In this document: positions 1 through 9,738 of the stretch, piece by piece
How positions within the stretch are numbered: the first letter of the stretch is position 1
Layout of the letters: the number at the start of each line of letters is the position of its first letter
Origin: Acidimicrobiaceae bacterium
GTDB taxonomy: Bacteria; Actinomycetota; Acidimicrobiia; Acidimicrobiales; RAAP-2
Assembly (NCBI GenBank): GCA_003132205.1
Contig: PKWY01000044.1
Coordinates: forward strand, 5,536-69,535
DNA: 64,000 nucleotides
Direction of reading: 5' to 3'
Made by a program: the position numbers and the translations under genes
Notes under the pieces: model-generated
Told to the model about the DNA's origin: nothing
Database searches by the model: none
The model's input: only the letters and a program-made list of their open reading frames with translations

Positions 1-147
1 AACTCACCCACCTCTCCCAGCAGATTTATCCTAGTAAACACGAGTTACCGAGGGAAATTCTTTCATTCGCTCAAGCAAGTTCTCGCGCGCGGCGCCCAGA
101 AGGAGTCCCGGTGGTGAGACAAGCGGTTGACTGTGCCCCTGGCTGGG

Positions 148-296
148 GACCGAGACGGTTCATCACCAAGGACTTGCGTGCCTTGACCGGTGGTCGTCTC
201 AGACTGCCCAAAGACCCTCGGTCGAGCCCCCTGCTGAGCGAAATGAGTAGTTTTGGCGAAGAGTTACGGCTATTTCCTAGCGTTACACTAGGAAAT
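148..296 (+). promoter_or_regulatory. structured 5' leader / candidate cis-regulatory RNA upstream of ABC transporter
   Basis: GACCGAG(148-154)/CTCGGTC(217-223); GAGAC(152-156)/GTCTC(196-200); CACCAAGG(164-171)/CCTT..GGTG(181-192); perfect 9-bp hairpin ATTTCCTAG-cgttaca-CTAGGAAAT (272-296). Confidence 0.35.
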
Positions 297-329
297 GCCA
301 AAATGGCTATCCACTTGGAAGGGAATCAC

Positions 330-1205
330 ATGCGTAACCTCCGACTCGCTCTTGCTGGTCTCATGGGTGCCTCTGTGCTCACAGTCGTCTCCCTAGCTAC
401 GGGAGTCGCTGCCAACGCCTCGACGCCGTCGCTCGCCTCGTGCAAGGCCTCCATCTCTTCAGAGGAATACACCAAGGGCAAGCTCACCGTCGCCACTGAC
501 AACCCGGTCTACACACCGTGGTTCGTCAACAACAAGCCGACCAACGGCAAGGGCTACGAGTCCGTCGTCGTGTACGCGCTCGCCAACGTGCTCGGCGTCT
601 CCAAGAGCGACGTGAAGTGGGTCACCGAACCCTTCGACTCGAGTTACGCGCCCGGTCCCAAGTCGTTCGACTTCGACATCAACGAAATCTCATACACGCC
701 CCCGCGCGCCAAGGCCGTGACGTTCTCGACCAGCTACTACGACGTCCAGCAGTCGGTCGTGGCGCTCAAGACCGACAAGATCGTGAAGAACCACTCGCCC
801 GCTCAACTGAAGAGCTACCTGTACGGCGACCAGATCGGCACCACCGGCCTCGCCTACATCAACAACTACATCAAGCCCACGAAGCCCGCGCGCGTCTACA
901 ACACCCTCGACCAGGCCGTGCTCGCGCTGCAGACCGGCCAGATCGACGCGATCGTCATCGACACCCCGACTGGCCAGTACATGGCGTCGTCCCAGATCGT
1001 GAACACCAAGAAGAAGCTGGTCGCGACCCAGGTCGGCCAGTTCCCGAGCGTCGGCGAGCACTACGGGCTCCTGTTCACCAAGAGCAATCCCATCGTCGGC
1101 TGCATCAACGCGGGCATCGACGCCCTCAAGACGAACGGCACCCTCGCGTCGCTGCAGAAGAAGTGGCTGGGCATCTACACCAGCGTTCCCGTGATCAAGC
1201 CATAG
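330..1205 (+). CDS. amino-acid-type ABC transporter substrate-binding protein
   Basis: signal peptide MRNLRLALAGLMGASVLTVVSLATG; SBP family 3-like sequence; followed by permease and ATPase genes. Confidence 0.85.
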   Translation: MRNLRLALAGLMGASVLTVVSLATGVAANASTPSLASCKASISSEEYTKGKLTVATDNPVYTPWFVNNKPTNGKGYESVVVYALANVLGVSKSDVKWVTEPFDSSYAPGPKSFDFDINEISYTPPRAKAVTFSTSYYDVQQSVVALKTDKIVKNHSPAQLKSYLYGDQIGTTGLAYINNYIKPTKPARVYNTLDQAVLALQTGQIDAIVIDTPTGQYMASSQIVNTKKKLVATQVGQFPSVGEHYGLLFTKSNPIVGCINAGIDALKTNGTLASLQKKWLGIYTSVPVIKP

Positions 1206-1210
1206 GAATC

Positions 1211-2101
1211 GTGAAGCTCAAGACCGACGTTGATTCGTCGGACGCGACGCCCAATCTTTTCGCACCACGAAGGCGCCGACTGTTCGTTGGCAAGCGCGGG
1301 ATCGCCGCGAGCAGCCTTTCAACCGCCATCGTCTTCGGGCTGATTGTCTCGGTCCTCTTCGTCACCCCCGGCGGGGCGACCGTCCGCTACGCCTTCTTCA
1401 ATCCCCACGAGATGTGGGTGGCGTGGATCGGCAACCCCCGGATAGGACTGCTCGCGATTCGAGACGGCATCTTCACCAACGTGTGGATGTTCCTCGTGAG
1501 CGAGGTGCTGGTCCTATCGCTGGGCATCTCGATCGCCTGGATCCGCTTCAGCCAGTCGCCGGTGTTCCTGCCCTTCCGGCTCCTCGCGACCCTCTACACC
1601 GATATCCTGCGGGGCGTCCCGACCCTGCTCGTGGTCATGATCGTCGGCTACGGTCTGCCAACCCTCAACTTCGGGTTCCTCTCGCATCAGTCCCCCGCGG
1701 TCTACGGGGTGATCGCCCTGACCCTCAACTACAGCGCGTACGTCTCCGAGGTGATCCGCGCCGGGATCTTCTCGGTGCCCCACGGCCAACTGCTCGCCGC
1801 CCGCTCGCTCGGACTCACCCAGACCTCGACGATGCGCCGGGTCATCTTGCCCCAGGCGATCCGCACGGTCATACCGCCGCTGCTCAACGACTTCATCTCG
1901 CTGCAAAAGGACACGGCACTGGTGTCGATCCTCGGAGCCATCGAGGTGACCAGGGCAGCTCAGATCTTCTCGGCGACCGTGTTCAACGAGAGCGGCCTCA
2001 CCGTCGCGGCGTTGTTCTTCCTCGCGCTCACCATCCCCATGACCCGCTACACGGACCGGCTGATGGCCCGCGACCGGGCTCGCAGATTGGCGAGCTCGTG
2101 A
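1211..2101 (+). CDS. amino acid ABC transporter permease
   Basis: GTG start; HisM/GlnP-like: SARSLGLTQTSTMRRVILPQAIRTVIPPLLNDFISLQKDTALVSILG. Confidence 0.9.
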   Translation: MKLKTDVDSSDATPNLFAPRRRRLFVGKRGIAASSLSTAIVFGLIVSVLFVTPGGATVRYAFFNPHEMWVAWIGNPRIGLLAIRDGIFTNVWMFLVSEVLVLSLGISIAWIRFSQSPVFLPFRLLATLYTDILRGVPTLLVVMIVGYGLPTLNFGFLSHQSPAVYGVIALTLNYSAYVSEVIRAGIFSVPHGQLLAARSLGLTQTSTMRRVILPQAIRTVIPPLLNDFISLQKDTALVSILGAIEVTRAAQIFSATVFNESGLTVAALFFLALTIPMTRYTDRLMARDRARRLASS

Positions 2102-2832
2102 GCGAGGTGGTCCTCGAACTCGACGGGGTCGTAAAGCGCTTCGCCGACAACGAGGTTCTTCGCGGCGTCTCGCTGAAGCTGCACCGCCACGAGGTCGCGT
2201 GCCTGATCGGCGCCTCGGGATCGGGCAAGTCGACGCTGCTGCGCTGCGCGAATCTGCTCGAGACGATCGACGGCGGCTCGATCTCGCTCTTCGGCCAGCC
2301 ACTCGGCGACAAGCGAATCGACCCGGATCTGGTGCGCCGCCACATCGGCATGGTGTTCCAGTCTTTCAACCTCTTCCCCCACTTGAGCGTGATCGACAAC
2401 ATCCTCCTCGGACCCGTGTACGCGCTGAAGCGCAAGCGCGCCGACGCGTATGACGAGGCCCTCGCTCTCCTCGACCGGATCGGCCTGCGCGACCGCGCCG
2501 ACGAGTACCCCGAACGGCTGTCGGGCGGCCAGCAGCAGCGGGTGGCGATCGTCCGCTCGCTCGCCATGCAGCCGTCGCTGTTGCTGCTCGACGAGGTCAC
2601 GAGCGCGCTCGATCCCACGTTGGTGGGCGAGGTGCTCGACCTGCTCACCGATCTCGCGCACAACGGGACGACGATGCTGATTGCGACCCACGAGATGAAT
2701 TTCGCCCGCGACGTCGCCCAGCAGATCGTCTTCCTGGAGAAGGGCGTGCTGGTCGAGCAGGGCACACCCGATCAGATCTTCAATCATCCCCGCGAGGTAG
2801 CGACGAGGAAGTTCCTGGAGCGGGTTCGCTAG
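2098..2832 (+). CDS. amino acid ABC transporter ATP-binding protein
   Basis: Walker A GASGSGKST, signature LSGGQQQRVAIVRS, Walker B LLLLDEVTSALD; GTGA overlap with permease stop. Confidence 0.93.
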   Translation: MSEVVLELDGVVKRFADNEVLRGVSLKLHRHEVACLIGASGSGKSTLLRCANLLETIDGGSISLFGQPLGDKRIDPDLVRRHIGMVFQSFNLFPHLSVIDNILLGPVYALKRKRADAYDEALALLDRIGLRDRADEYPERLSGGQQQRVAIVRSLAMQPSLLLLDEVTSALDPTLVGEVLDLLTDLAHNGTTMLIATHEMNFARDVAQQIVFLEKGVLVEQGTPDQIFNHPREVATRKFLERVR

Positions 2833-3380
2833 GACGCCTGGGCGCGAAGCTCAGGCAACTGCAGCACGAGATCGAAGAGCTCCTGGTCGCGGTCCCACGT
2901 GAGATGGGCGCGCACCTGCTCGAGGGGCAGCCACACCAGTTCGTCCACTTCAGCGTTGGGCTCGAAGTCCCCTTCGCTCACCGTCATGAGGTAGTAGGCG
3001 ACGATCTTGGGCTTGCCCTTGCGGTGCGTGTAGTTCGTGGTGCCGACGAACCGGACGACTTCGCAGAGCATGTTGGTCTCTTCGACGACCTCACGCAGCG
3101 CGGCCTGCTCGAACGTCTCGCCCGGGTCGAGCTTGCCCTTGGGAAACGTCCAGTCGCCGCGCGCTTCGCGGTAGATGCACGCGATCTCGACGCGACCCCC
3201 GGGCACGAAACGGTGAACAATCCCGCCCGCTGCTCGAATGAGGTCATTCGGGGCGTCCCTCGGGATAATCAGTTCGCCGCTCAAGAGGTACACGTCGCTA
3301 ACCGTAGAGGAAAAATCATGGCACCAAATGTCATACCACGAAGAGTTCGCCAAGATTTCACCTACGTAGAGTAGTAACAA
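2829..3380 (-). CDS. NUDIX hydrolase (true start probably internal)
   Basis: Nudix box GKLDPGETFEQAALREVVEETNM. Confidence 0.85.
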   Translation of the reverse strand: MLLLYVGEILANSSWYDIWCHDFSSTVSDVYLLSGELIIPRDAPNDLIRAAGGIVHRFVPGGRVEIACIYREARGDWTFPKGKLDPGETFEQAALREVVEETNMLCEVVRFVGTTNYTHRKGKPKIVAYYLMTVSEGDFEPNAEVDELVWLPLEQVRAHLTWDRDQELFDLVLQLPELRAQAS

Positions 3381-4144
3381 TGTTTGGCGCAGCCCTCCCG
3401 CTCTTCTGGCGACTCCTTGTCTTTCTAATCGCCGGCATCGGGGCCGGCGCCGCGAACGGCATCGCCGGGGGTGGAACCTTCATCACCTTCCCCACCCTGC
3501 TGGCGACGGGAATCCAGGCGCTGCAGGCCAATGTCTCGACGTCGGTCGGCGTGCTGCCGAGCTACGTGGGCGGCATACGGGGGTTTCGCCACCAGATCAG
3601 CGACCACACGAAACTCATACGTGCACTGCTACCTTCGTGCCTGCTGGGCGCGTCGCTTGGCTGTGTCCTCCTGCTCAGCGCCTCACCGGGAACGTTCCGC
3701 GCGGTCGTACCCTGGCTCATCGGCGCCGCAACACTGCTCTTCGCCCTCGCCCCGCGCATCACCAAGCGCCTCGCCCACATCGACCATTCGCATCCCGGGA
3801 GGCGCTGGACCCTCTACATCGGGGTCTTCGTCGCCTCGATCTACGGCGGCTACTTCGGCGCCGGCCTCGGCATCGTGCTGCTCGCCGTCATGGCGATCAG
3901 CTTGCCCTTCGACATGGCCGAGCTTCAAGGGCTGCGCAACCTCCTGTCGCTGATTATCAACAGCTGCGCCGCGATCATCTTCATCTTCCGTGGTCACCTG
4001 GCCGTTGACGCGGTGTATATGCTGCTCATCGGCACGTTGATCGGGGGCTGGCTCGGCACGCTACTCATTCAGCGCCTTTCCCCGAAAGTGGTGCGTATCC
4101 TGATAATTCTCATCGGCGCCGCCACCACAATCCGCCTCGCCTGA
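3380..4144 (+). CDS. sulfite exporter TauE/SafE family membrane protein
   Basis: multi-TM, GAANGIAGGGTFITFPTLLATG and GGYFGAGLGIVLLAVM repeats typical of TauE/SafE. Confidence 0.85.
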   Translation: MFGAALPLFWRLLVFLIAGIGAGAANGIAGGGTFITFPTLLATGIQALQANVSTSVGVLPSYVGGIRGFRHQISDHTKLIRALLPSCLLGASLGCVLLLSASPGTFRAVVPWLIGAATLLFALAPRITKRLAHIDHSHPGRRWTLYIGVFVASIYGGYFGAGLGIVLLAVMAISLPFDMAELQGLRNLLSLIINSCAAIIFIFRGHLAVDAVYMLLIGTLIGGWLGTLLIQRLSPKVVRILIILIGAATTIRLA

Positions 4145-4186
4145 AAGTAGTGGCGGAATCTCGATAATTTCACTAAGATTTATGGA

Positions 4187-4690
4187 ATGAAGAAGCTATT
4201 CTCTTTCCCGAACCCGGTCAACGACGCATCGGCACGAACCGTCGCCCTCGGTGTGGTCACGATGTCCGTGGTCGCCTTCGCCACGAATCAGGCGTGGGTC
4301 CTCATCCCCCTCACGTACGGTTTCCTCGCTCGTCTCGCGGCGGGGCCGACTCTTTCGCCGCTGGGCCAGTTCGCGGTGCGCGTGTCGGGCCCGCGGATCA
4401 AGGCGTGGCAGAAGTTCGTGCCGGGCCCGCCCAAGCGTTTCGCCCAGGGCATCGGCGCCGTCTTGACGCTCACCACGACCAGCGTCTGGCTGCTCGACAG
4501 CTGGTCGATGGCTCGCTGGATCCTGCTGCCGCTGATCGCCGCCGCATCGCTCGAGGGATTCCTCGGGTACTGCCTCGGGTGCACCATCTTCGGCTGGCTC
4601 ATTCGCGCCGGAATCGTCCCCGACTCGATCTGCGCCGAATGCGGAGACCTCTCCGCCCGTTACGCCGCTGCGGGATATCCCCAGAGTTAA
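4187..4690 (+). CDS. DUF4395 family membrane protein
   Basis: FPNPVNDASARTVA...LIPLTYGFLARLAAGPTLSPLGQFAVRV; GYCLGCTIFG. Confidence 0.75.
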   Translation: MKKLFSFPNPVNDASARTVALGVVTMSVVAFATNQAWVLIPLTYGFLARLAAGPTLSPLGQFAVRVSGPRIKAWQKFVPGPPKRFAQGIGAVLTLTTTSVWLLDSWSMARWILLPLIAAASLEGFLGYCLGCTIFGWLIRAGIVPDSICAECGDLSARYAAAGYPQS

Positions 4691-4708
4691 GAGTTATCTA
4701 ACAGTTGT

Positions 4709-4726
4709 GTGAAGTTTCCTCTTCAC
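4709..4726. terminator. small hairpin GTGAAG-tttcct-CTTCAC between DUF4395 and S53 genes
   Basis: 6-bp perfect inverted repeat. Confidence 0.3.
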
Positions 4727-4763
4727 TCAGCTGCGATGGTGAACTCTTTCCTAGGCTGGAAGC

Positions 4764-7151
4764 ATGCGACGCCAATCTCGACTCACCCACCTCGCCTTCG
4801 TTGGACTCAGTCTGACGCTGGCCGCCTTCACGCTCGCCGTGACGCCAGCGATCGCGAGCGAGCCCCGGGTCGTTGTCGCGAAGGTCTCCCCGGTTCCCGC
4901 AGCGGACAGCGTCGTCAAACGAACTATCACGACGTCCTTTGACATCCTGCTTCGCCAATCCGATCCGACGGGTCTCACTTCCTATGTCGCGAGCCTTTCC
5001 GACACCGCGTCGCCCAACTACCGCCGATTCCTCACCCCCGCCGAATTCGCGAAGGACTTCGGCGCGACGTCTACGTCCGTCTCCGCGGTGCGCTCGTATC
5101 TCTCGACGTACGGCCTCAGGGTCGGGGGCCTCAGCAAGGGCCACGTCTTGCTGCACGTCACCGGGTCCACCTCGGACATCGCCCGGGCCTTCGACGCCCC
5201 GGTCGAGACCGTTCGCACGAGCAGCGGAGCGTTAGCCGCCCAGTTCGCGACCAGGGCGACGCTTCCCTCTTCGATCGCCCGCGACGTGAAAGGCGTGGTC
5301 GGCCTCTCGTCGGTCGCGACCCCGACCCCCTCGCTCGCTTCGAAGGCCACATCCATGGCCACGTCGAAGGCCGCCGCACCGATATCGTGCCCCGCAGCGA
5401 ACAACGCGCAGACTTCCTCGGGCGGCTTCACCGCCCAGCAGCAAGCCCAGCTCTACGGCCTCAACACCGCTTACGCGAGCGGCGACACCGGCGTCGGCCA
5501 GACGATCGCCGTCTACGAGCTCGGGCTCTACGGCCAGAGCGACCTGGCCACGTACTTCTCCTGCTACGGACTCACCTCCTCGATCACCCAGACCATCGTC
5601 GACGGAGGAATCTCGTCGGGCTACAACGTGGGTTCCGCCTCCGAGGAGGCGACGCTTGACATCGAAGAGACCGCGGCCCTGGCGCCGGGCGCTGCGATCA
5701 AGGTCTACGAGGGACCGAACAACAACTCCGGTCCAACCGACATCTACCAGCAGATCGCGGACGACAACACCGCGACCATCGTCACGACGTCCTGGGGCAT
5801 CTGCGAGCCCGACCCCAACGGCGCCGTCGTCGCCGAGCAGGCCATCTTCGAGCAGATGGCCGCCCAGGGACAGACGGTCATCGCGGCGGCCGGCGACAGC
5901 GGGTCCTCGGACTGCGCCGCCAACAGTGACGGCTACGCGCCCAAGAGCCTGGCGGTCGATGATCCGGCGTCCCAGCCCTACGTCACGGGCGTGGGCGGCC
6001 TCTCCGTCTCGAGCATCAGCCCGCTCCTCGAAACCGTATGGAACACCGGCGCGGGCGCCAACAGCGGTTCCGGTGGCGGCGGGGTATCGACGCTCTGGTC
6101 ACGCCCTTCGTGGCAGAGCGCGCCGGGGATCACGACGTCCGAGACCATGCGGCTCGTGCCGGACCTCTCGGTGATGGCCGACCCCGCGACCGGCTTCATC
6201 GAGTACTACACCGGGTCGGGAACTGGGATATGCCACCGGAACTGTACCAATGGGTGGGGGATCATCGGTGGCACGTCCATTGGCGCGCCGATCGTGAGCT
6301 CGCTCGTCGCGGTCGCGGCCCAGTCGTGCTCGGTCAGCCGGATCGGTTTCATCAACCCGTCCCTGTACGCCATGGCGAGCGCCGGCGTCGGATTCAACGA
6401 CGTGACGACCGGCAACAATGAGATCGCCAGCGTCGCGGGGTACAGCGCCGGCGTCGGTTACGACATGGCGTCGGGTCTCGGCAGCCCGAGCGGGATCGCG
6501 TTCATCAACGGTCTCTGCCCGGCAAAGCTCGACGCCACGAAGAGCTTGTTCTCAACGTCGAACCAGAGCCCGCGCGTCAACACCTCGGCGACCGTTACCG
6601 CGGAGCTCAAGAACTCGAGCTCCGCTCCGGTCGCCAACGCGCTCGTCCACGTCAGCGCGACGGCGGCCTCGGGGACGATTCTCATCAACGGTGACTCCTC
6701 GAGCACCACGAGCCCAGGCAAGGCCGCCTACGACGTCAACTCCGATTCGACGGGCTCCGCGAGCTTCTCGGTGACGTCGAACACCGCAGGCCCCGTCGTC
6801 GCCGCCATCACCTACGCGGGCCAGACCCTCTACACCACGACGTTGAACTTCACCGCGGCCAAGGCGAACACGGCGGCACCGGGCAAGCCAGCCATCAAGC
6901 GCGTCACGGCACTCGTCGGCGGATTCAAACTCGTCGTTGCGCCACCAGCCTCAAGCGGCGCAAGCACCATCACCCTGTACCAGTACTCAATCGATTCCGG
7001 TAAGACCTGGCACAACATCTCGAAGCTCACGCGCGCGGTGACGGTGGGCCATCTGACCAAGGCCCGCACGTATGTCGTCGTGGTGCGTGCGCGCAATGCG
7101 AAGGGAACCAGCGCGAGTTCCGTGGCGTCGCGCGTGAAGACGCTTGGCTAG
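4764..7151 (+). CDS. secreted S53 family (sedolisin/kumamolisin-like) serine-carboxyl peptidase with pro-domain
   Basis: signal peptide; pro-kumamolisin N-terminal region; EEATLDIEETAALAPGA (Glu/Asp), GGTSIGAPIVSSL (catalytic Ser); C-terminal Ig/FN3-like tail. Confidence 0.9.
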   Translation: MRRQSRLTHLAFVGLSLTLAAFTLAVTPAIASEPRVVVAKVSPVPAADSVVKRTITTSFDILLRQSDPTGLTSYVASLSDTASPNYRRFLTPAEFAKDFGATSTSVSAVRSYLSTYGLRVGGLSKGHVLLHVTGSTSDIARAFDAPVETVRTSSGALAAQFATRATLPSSIARDVKGVVGLSSVATPTPSLASKATSMATSKAAAPISCPAANNAQTSSGGFTAQQQAQLYGLNTAYASGDTGVGQTIAVYELGLYGQSDLATYFSCYGLTSSITQTIVDGGISSGYNVGSASEEATLDIEETAALAPGAAIKVYEGPNNNSGPTDIYQQIADDNTATIVTTSWGICEPDPNGAVVAEQAIFEQMAAQGQTVIAAAGDSGSSDCAANSDGYAPKSLAVDDPASQPYVTGVGGLSVSSISPLLETVWNTGAGANSGSGGGGVSTLWSRPSWQSAPGITTSETMRLVPDLSVMADPATGFIEYYTGSGTGICHRNCTNGWGIIGGTSIGAPIVSSLVAVAAQSCSVSRIGFINPSLYAMASAGVGFNDVTTGNNEIASVAGYSAGVGYDMASGLGSPSGIAFINGLCPAKLDATKSLFSTSNQSPRVNTSATVTAELKNSSSAPVANALVHVSATAASGTILINGDSSSTTSPGKAAYDVNSDSTGSASFSVTSNTAGPVVAAITYAGQTLYTTTLNFTAAKANTAAPGKPAIKRVTALVGGFKLVVAPPASSGASTITLYQYSIDSGKTWHNISKLTRAVTVGHLTKARTYVVVVRARNAKGTSASSVASRVKTLG

Positions 7152-7273
7152 CTTCGTGAGCGTTCGCGCCGGCGCCGAGCTGGGACCACTTATGCGAGTA
7201 GCGACCGCCTCTAGACTTTCGTGAAGAGCACACCCACAATCTTGCGGGGTCCCAACCTCTACAAAGGACGCGT

Positions 7274-9328
7274 GTGAAGTTCCGGCGGGCCGCATTGGTG
7301 GCGAACATAGTGCTAGTCGGGTCGACCCTTCCCGTCGTCATGCTGCCGGTCGCGACGCCCAACGCCGCGGGCGCGCTGCCGCTCTACCAGTTCGTCAACT
7401 CCGGCACCGGCCCCTTGCCTTGGAACGCGGTCTCGTTCGAAAGCGCGATCAACAACACCAAGATGCTGGGCAGTCCCCACGCCGCGAGCGAGACCGGGGA
7501 AGCGGCCCTCGCCTACCGCATGGCCAACTCGCAGTTGGGCCTCTACGTGAGCAGCACCAACCGCGCTTCGACGTGGGCCGACGTCTCCACGGTCGTCGAC
7601 ACGCCCACCCCGGGTTCTGATCCGATCCCCTTCTTCGACCCCATGGGAATGCTCGACATCCTCTACGTGAGCACGTCGAACCACCTCATCTTGCTATCGA
7701 CCAACGGGACACGGGCTCCGCTCAGCGCGCGCATAACGCAGTCGACCCCGTGGAGCCCCTGGGTCTCCACCGACCTCACCGTCGAAGCAGGCGTCGGCGC
7801 CGCCTCGGGCCAGCCGAGCGTGCACGTGAGCGGCTTCAACGGCTTCATCGCCTTTCGCTCGCTCGCCAACAACGCCGAGGTGATCCCGCTCAGCTGGCTG
7901 TTCGGCCAGAGGATTCCCTCGCTCAACTCCGGAGCCATCAATGTTTCGAGTGCCGCGTCGGTGGGCGCGATCGCGAACGACCCCGTCGCCCTGCCCGAAT
8001 CCGTGGACGTCTTCGCGGCGACGACGACCGCCGGGAGCCTCGAGATCTTCACCAATACCGGATCATCGCTCAGTTCGTGGAGCGCCCAGAATCTGACCGC
8101 GTTGACGTCGACGCCTCTGAGCGCGGGCGCCCTCGCCGCGACGGGCACGTCGACGACCTCATACCTGGCTGCTCTCAGCACGAGTGGCAACGTCGAGCTC
8201 TACTCCGCCCCCGTCTCGACGTTCACATCGTTGGCGATCACGCTGCACGCGTCGTCCACCGCCTCGGGCTGGACCGCGCTCGCGGTCACCGCCGCCGCGG
8301 CGGGCTCGCCGCCGCTCGACGGATCCATCTACATGTACGCGTCGACCACCCAGGTGACGATCGCGGGCCAAGCCCTCAACTGGGGCGACCTCTTCGTCCT
8401 GACCAACGGCGTCGGCACGTCAACGTGGACCTCGACCGACGTCTCGGTGACCGGTGGCAGCTCGGCGCGCAGCGTGGGCCCCGGTGTCACCGGCATGACG
8501 ATCGGCACGAGCCTCTCGCTGTTCGCCGCCGGCGTGAGCTCGCCTCCGCCCCAGGGCGTCGGGCTCTACGCGATACCTTCCAGCGACTGGGGCAAGGCCA
8601 TCTCGAATGGCTGGCCCATCATCAGCGGCACCGGCGGGCTCGGCACGCAGAGCGCGCCGTGGGTCGGCTTCACGAGCGCCAAGAGCGTCGTGACGTCGCC
8701 GGACTTCCTCATGGGCCAGAGTATCTACAACGCGCACAAGCGGGTCACGTGGCTCTCCTTCTGGACCACCAGCGGGCCGCTCGCCAACGAGCAGCAGACG
8801 CTCGCGACCTACTACAGCCACGGGTTCGCCTCGGGCGCGTGGGTCGCCACGCAGATCGACCAGTACCGCAACCTCGGGGTCGGGCTGAAGCCCGACTGGG
8901 TGATCTTCGACCCCGAGGGCTACCCCGACAACCACTCCGGGCTCGACGCCCCTGGTGGCTCGTCGAAGGCCACCATGGCCCTGTACGCCACGTACTGGAC
9001 CTCGATGCTGAACGGCTGGGCGAGCGGCATCGCCTCGGTCGACCCCTCCTTGAGGGCCGGCGTCTACGCCTCGCAGTCCGAGTACCGCAACTACGGGCTC
9101 ACCAGCCAGACAATGCCGGTCTTCATGGCCGTGGCATTCGCCGGCGGAGGGCCCGTACAGATCGCCGGGGCGAGCGGCAGCAACATCCGTGGCTTCATTG
9201 CCTTCGACGCGACCTGCACCCCGACGTCGACGCTGAAGTCCCAGGAGGCGACGCTGCTGAACCCGCCGTGGTCGGGCCAGTTCAACACCCTCCAGTTCAA
9301 CGCCGGCGTGTACTGCCCTCCGGCGTAG
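7274..9328 (+). CDS. large secreted protein; propeller-like N-terminal half, DUF1906/GH-like barrel C-terminal half (tentative)
   Basis: GTG start, signal peptide; 684 aa; C-term TWLSFWTTSG...WVATQIDQYRNLGVGLKPDWVIFDPEGYPD...SQSEYRNYGLT. Confidence 0.6.
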   Translation: MKFRRAALVANIVLVGSTLPVVMLPVATPNAAGALPLYQFVNSGTGPLPWNAVSFESAINNTKMLGSPHAASETGEAALAYRMANSQLGLYVSSTNRASTWADVSTVVDTPTPGSDPIPFFDPMGMLDILYVSTSNHLILLSTNGTRAPLSARITQSTPWSPWVSTDLTVEAGVGAASGQPSVHVSGFNGFIAFRSLANNAEVIPLSWLFGQRIPSLNSGAINVSSAASVGAIANDPVALPESVDVFAATTTAGSLEIFTNTGSSLSSWSAQNLTALTSTPLSAGALAATGTSTTSYLAALSTSGNVELYSAPVSTFTSLAITLHASSTASGWTALAVTAAAAGSPPLDGSIYMYASTTQVTIAGQALNWGDLFVLTNGVGTSTWTSTDVSVTGGSSARSVGPGVTGMTIGTSLSLFAAGVSSPPPQGVGLYAIPSSDWGKAISNGWPIISGTGGLGTQSAPWVGFTSAKSVVTSPDFLMGQSIYNAHKRVTWLSFWTTSGPLANEQQTLATYYSHGFASGAWVATQIDQYRNLGVGLKPDWVIFDPEGYPDNHSGLDAPGGSSKATMALYATYWTSMLNGWASGIASVDPSLRAGVYASQSEYRNYGLTSQTMPVFMAVAFAGGGPVQIAGASGSNIRGFIAFDATCTPTSTLKSQEATLLNPPWSGQFNTLQFNAGVYCPPA

Positions 9329-9343
9329 ACGTAGGCTCGCAGC

Positions 9344-9577
9344 GTGAGCGACTCCAACGAAACCAACGCCAGTAAGTCCCAGGATCTGCGGTCACGCTTG
9401 AAGCAGTTCACCCAGCCGCTGGTCGATTCGATCGACACCAAACTTCGTGACCAGGTCGATCATCGGGTGGACGAGCGAGTGGAGGTCTCTCTTTCGGCCC
9501 GACTCTCGGTCATCGAGCGAGCCATCGCCGACCTCGACCGCGAGATCCGCGAGATCAAGGAGCGGCTCGACTCCTAG
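9344..9577 (+). CDS. small coiled-coil hypothetical protein
   Basis: 77 aa, GTG start, heptad-rich charged sequence LSVIERAIADLDREIREIKERLDS. Confidence 0.55.
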   Translation: MSDSNETNASKSQDLRSRLKQFTQPLVDSIDTKLRDQVDHRVDERVEVSLSARLSVIERAIADLDREIREIKERLDS

Positions 9578-9693
9578 GGTCGGTCGTTGACGCCGCCGCG
9601 GCGCTCGCGGTCGCGTCGGATGACGAAGCGCACCGTCAACACGGTGAGCACCACCATGGCGATGATGAAGATGGAGAAGACCGCGGCAAACAC
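9574..9693 (-). CDS. putative 39-aa single-TM small membrane protein (not in ORF track)
   Basis: GTG start; (M)FAAVFSIFIIAMVVLTVLTVRFVIRRDRERRGGVNDRP; TM helix plus basic C-term; stop shares CTAG with convergent gene. Confidence 0.45.
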   Translation of the reverse strand: MFAAVFSIFIIAMVVLTVLTVRFVIRRDRERRGGVNDRP

Positions 9694-9738
9694 AGTGCCA
9701 CGCTAGGTCGTGTCACAGGTCTGCGCAAAAGTTGTTCC

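Noticed and set aside
518-2101. 527-aa ORF spanning SBP and permease
   Set aside because: First half is an out-of-frame Arg/His-rich shadow of the substrate-binding protein; real permease starts at GTG 1211.
7750-9375. 541-aa + strand ORF
   Set aside because: Shadow frame of the secreted protein 7274-9328; low-complexity R/H/P composition typical of high-GC alternative frames.
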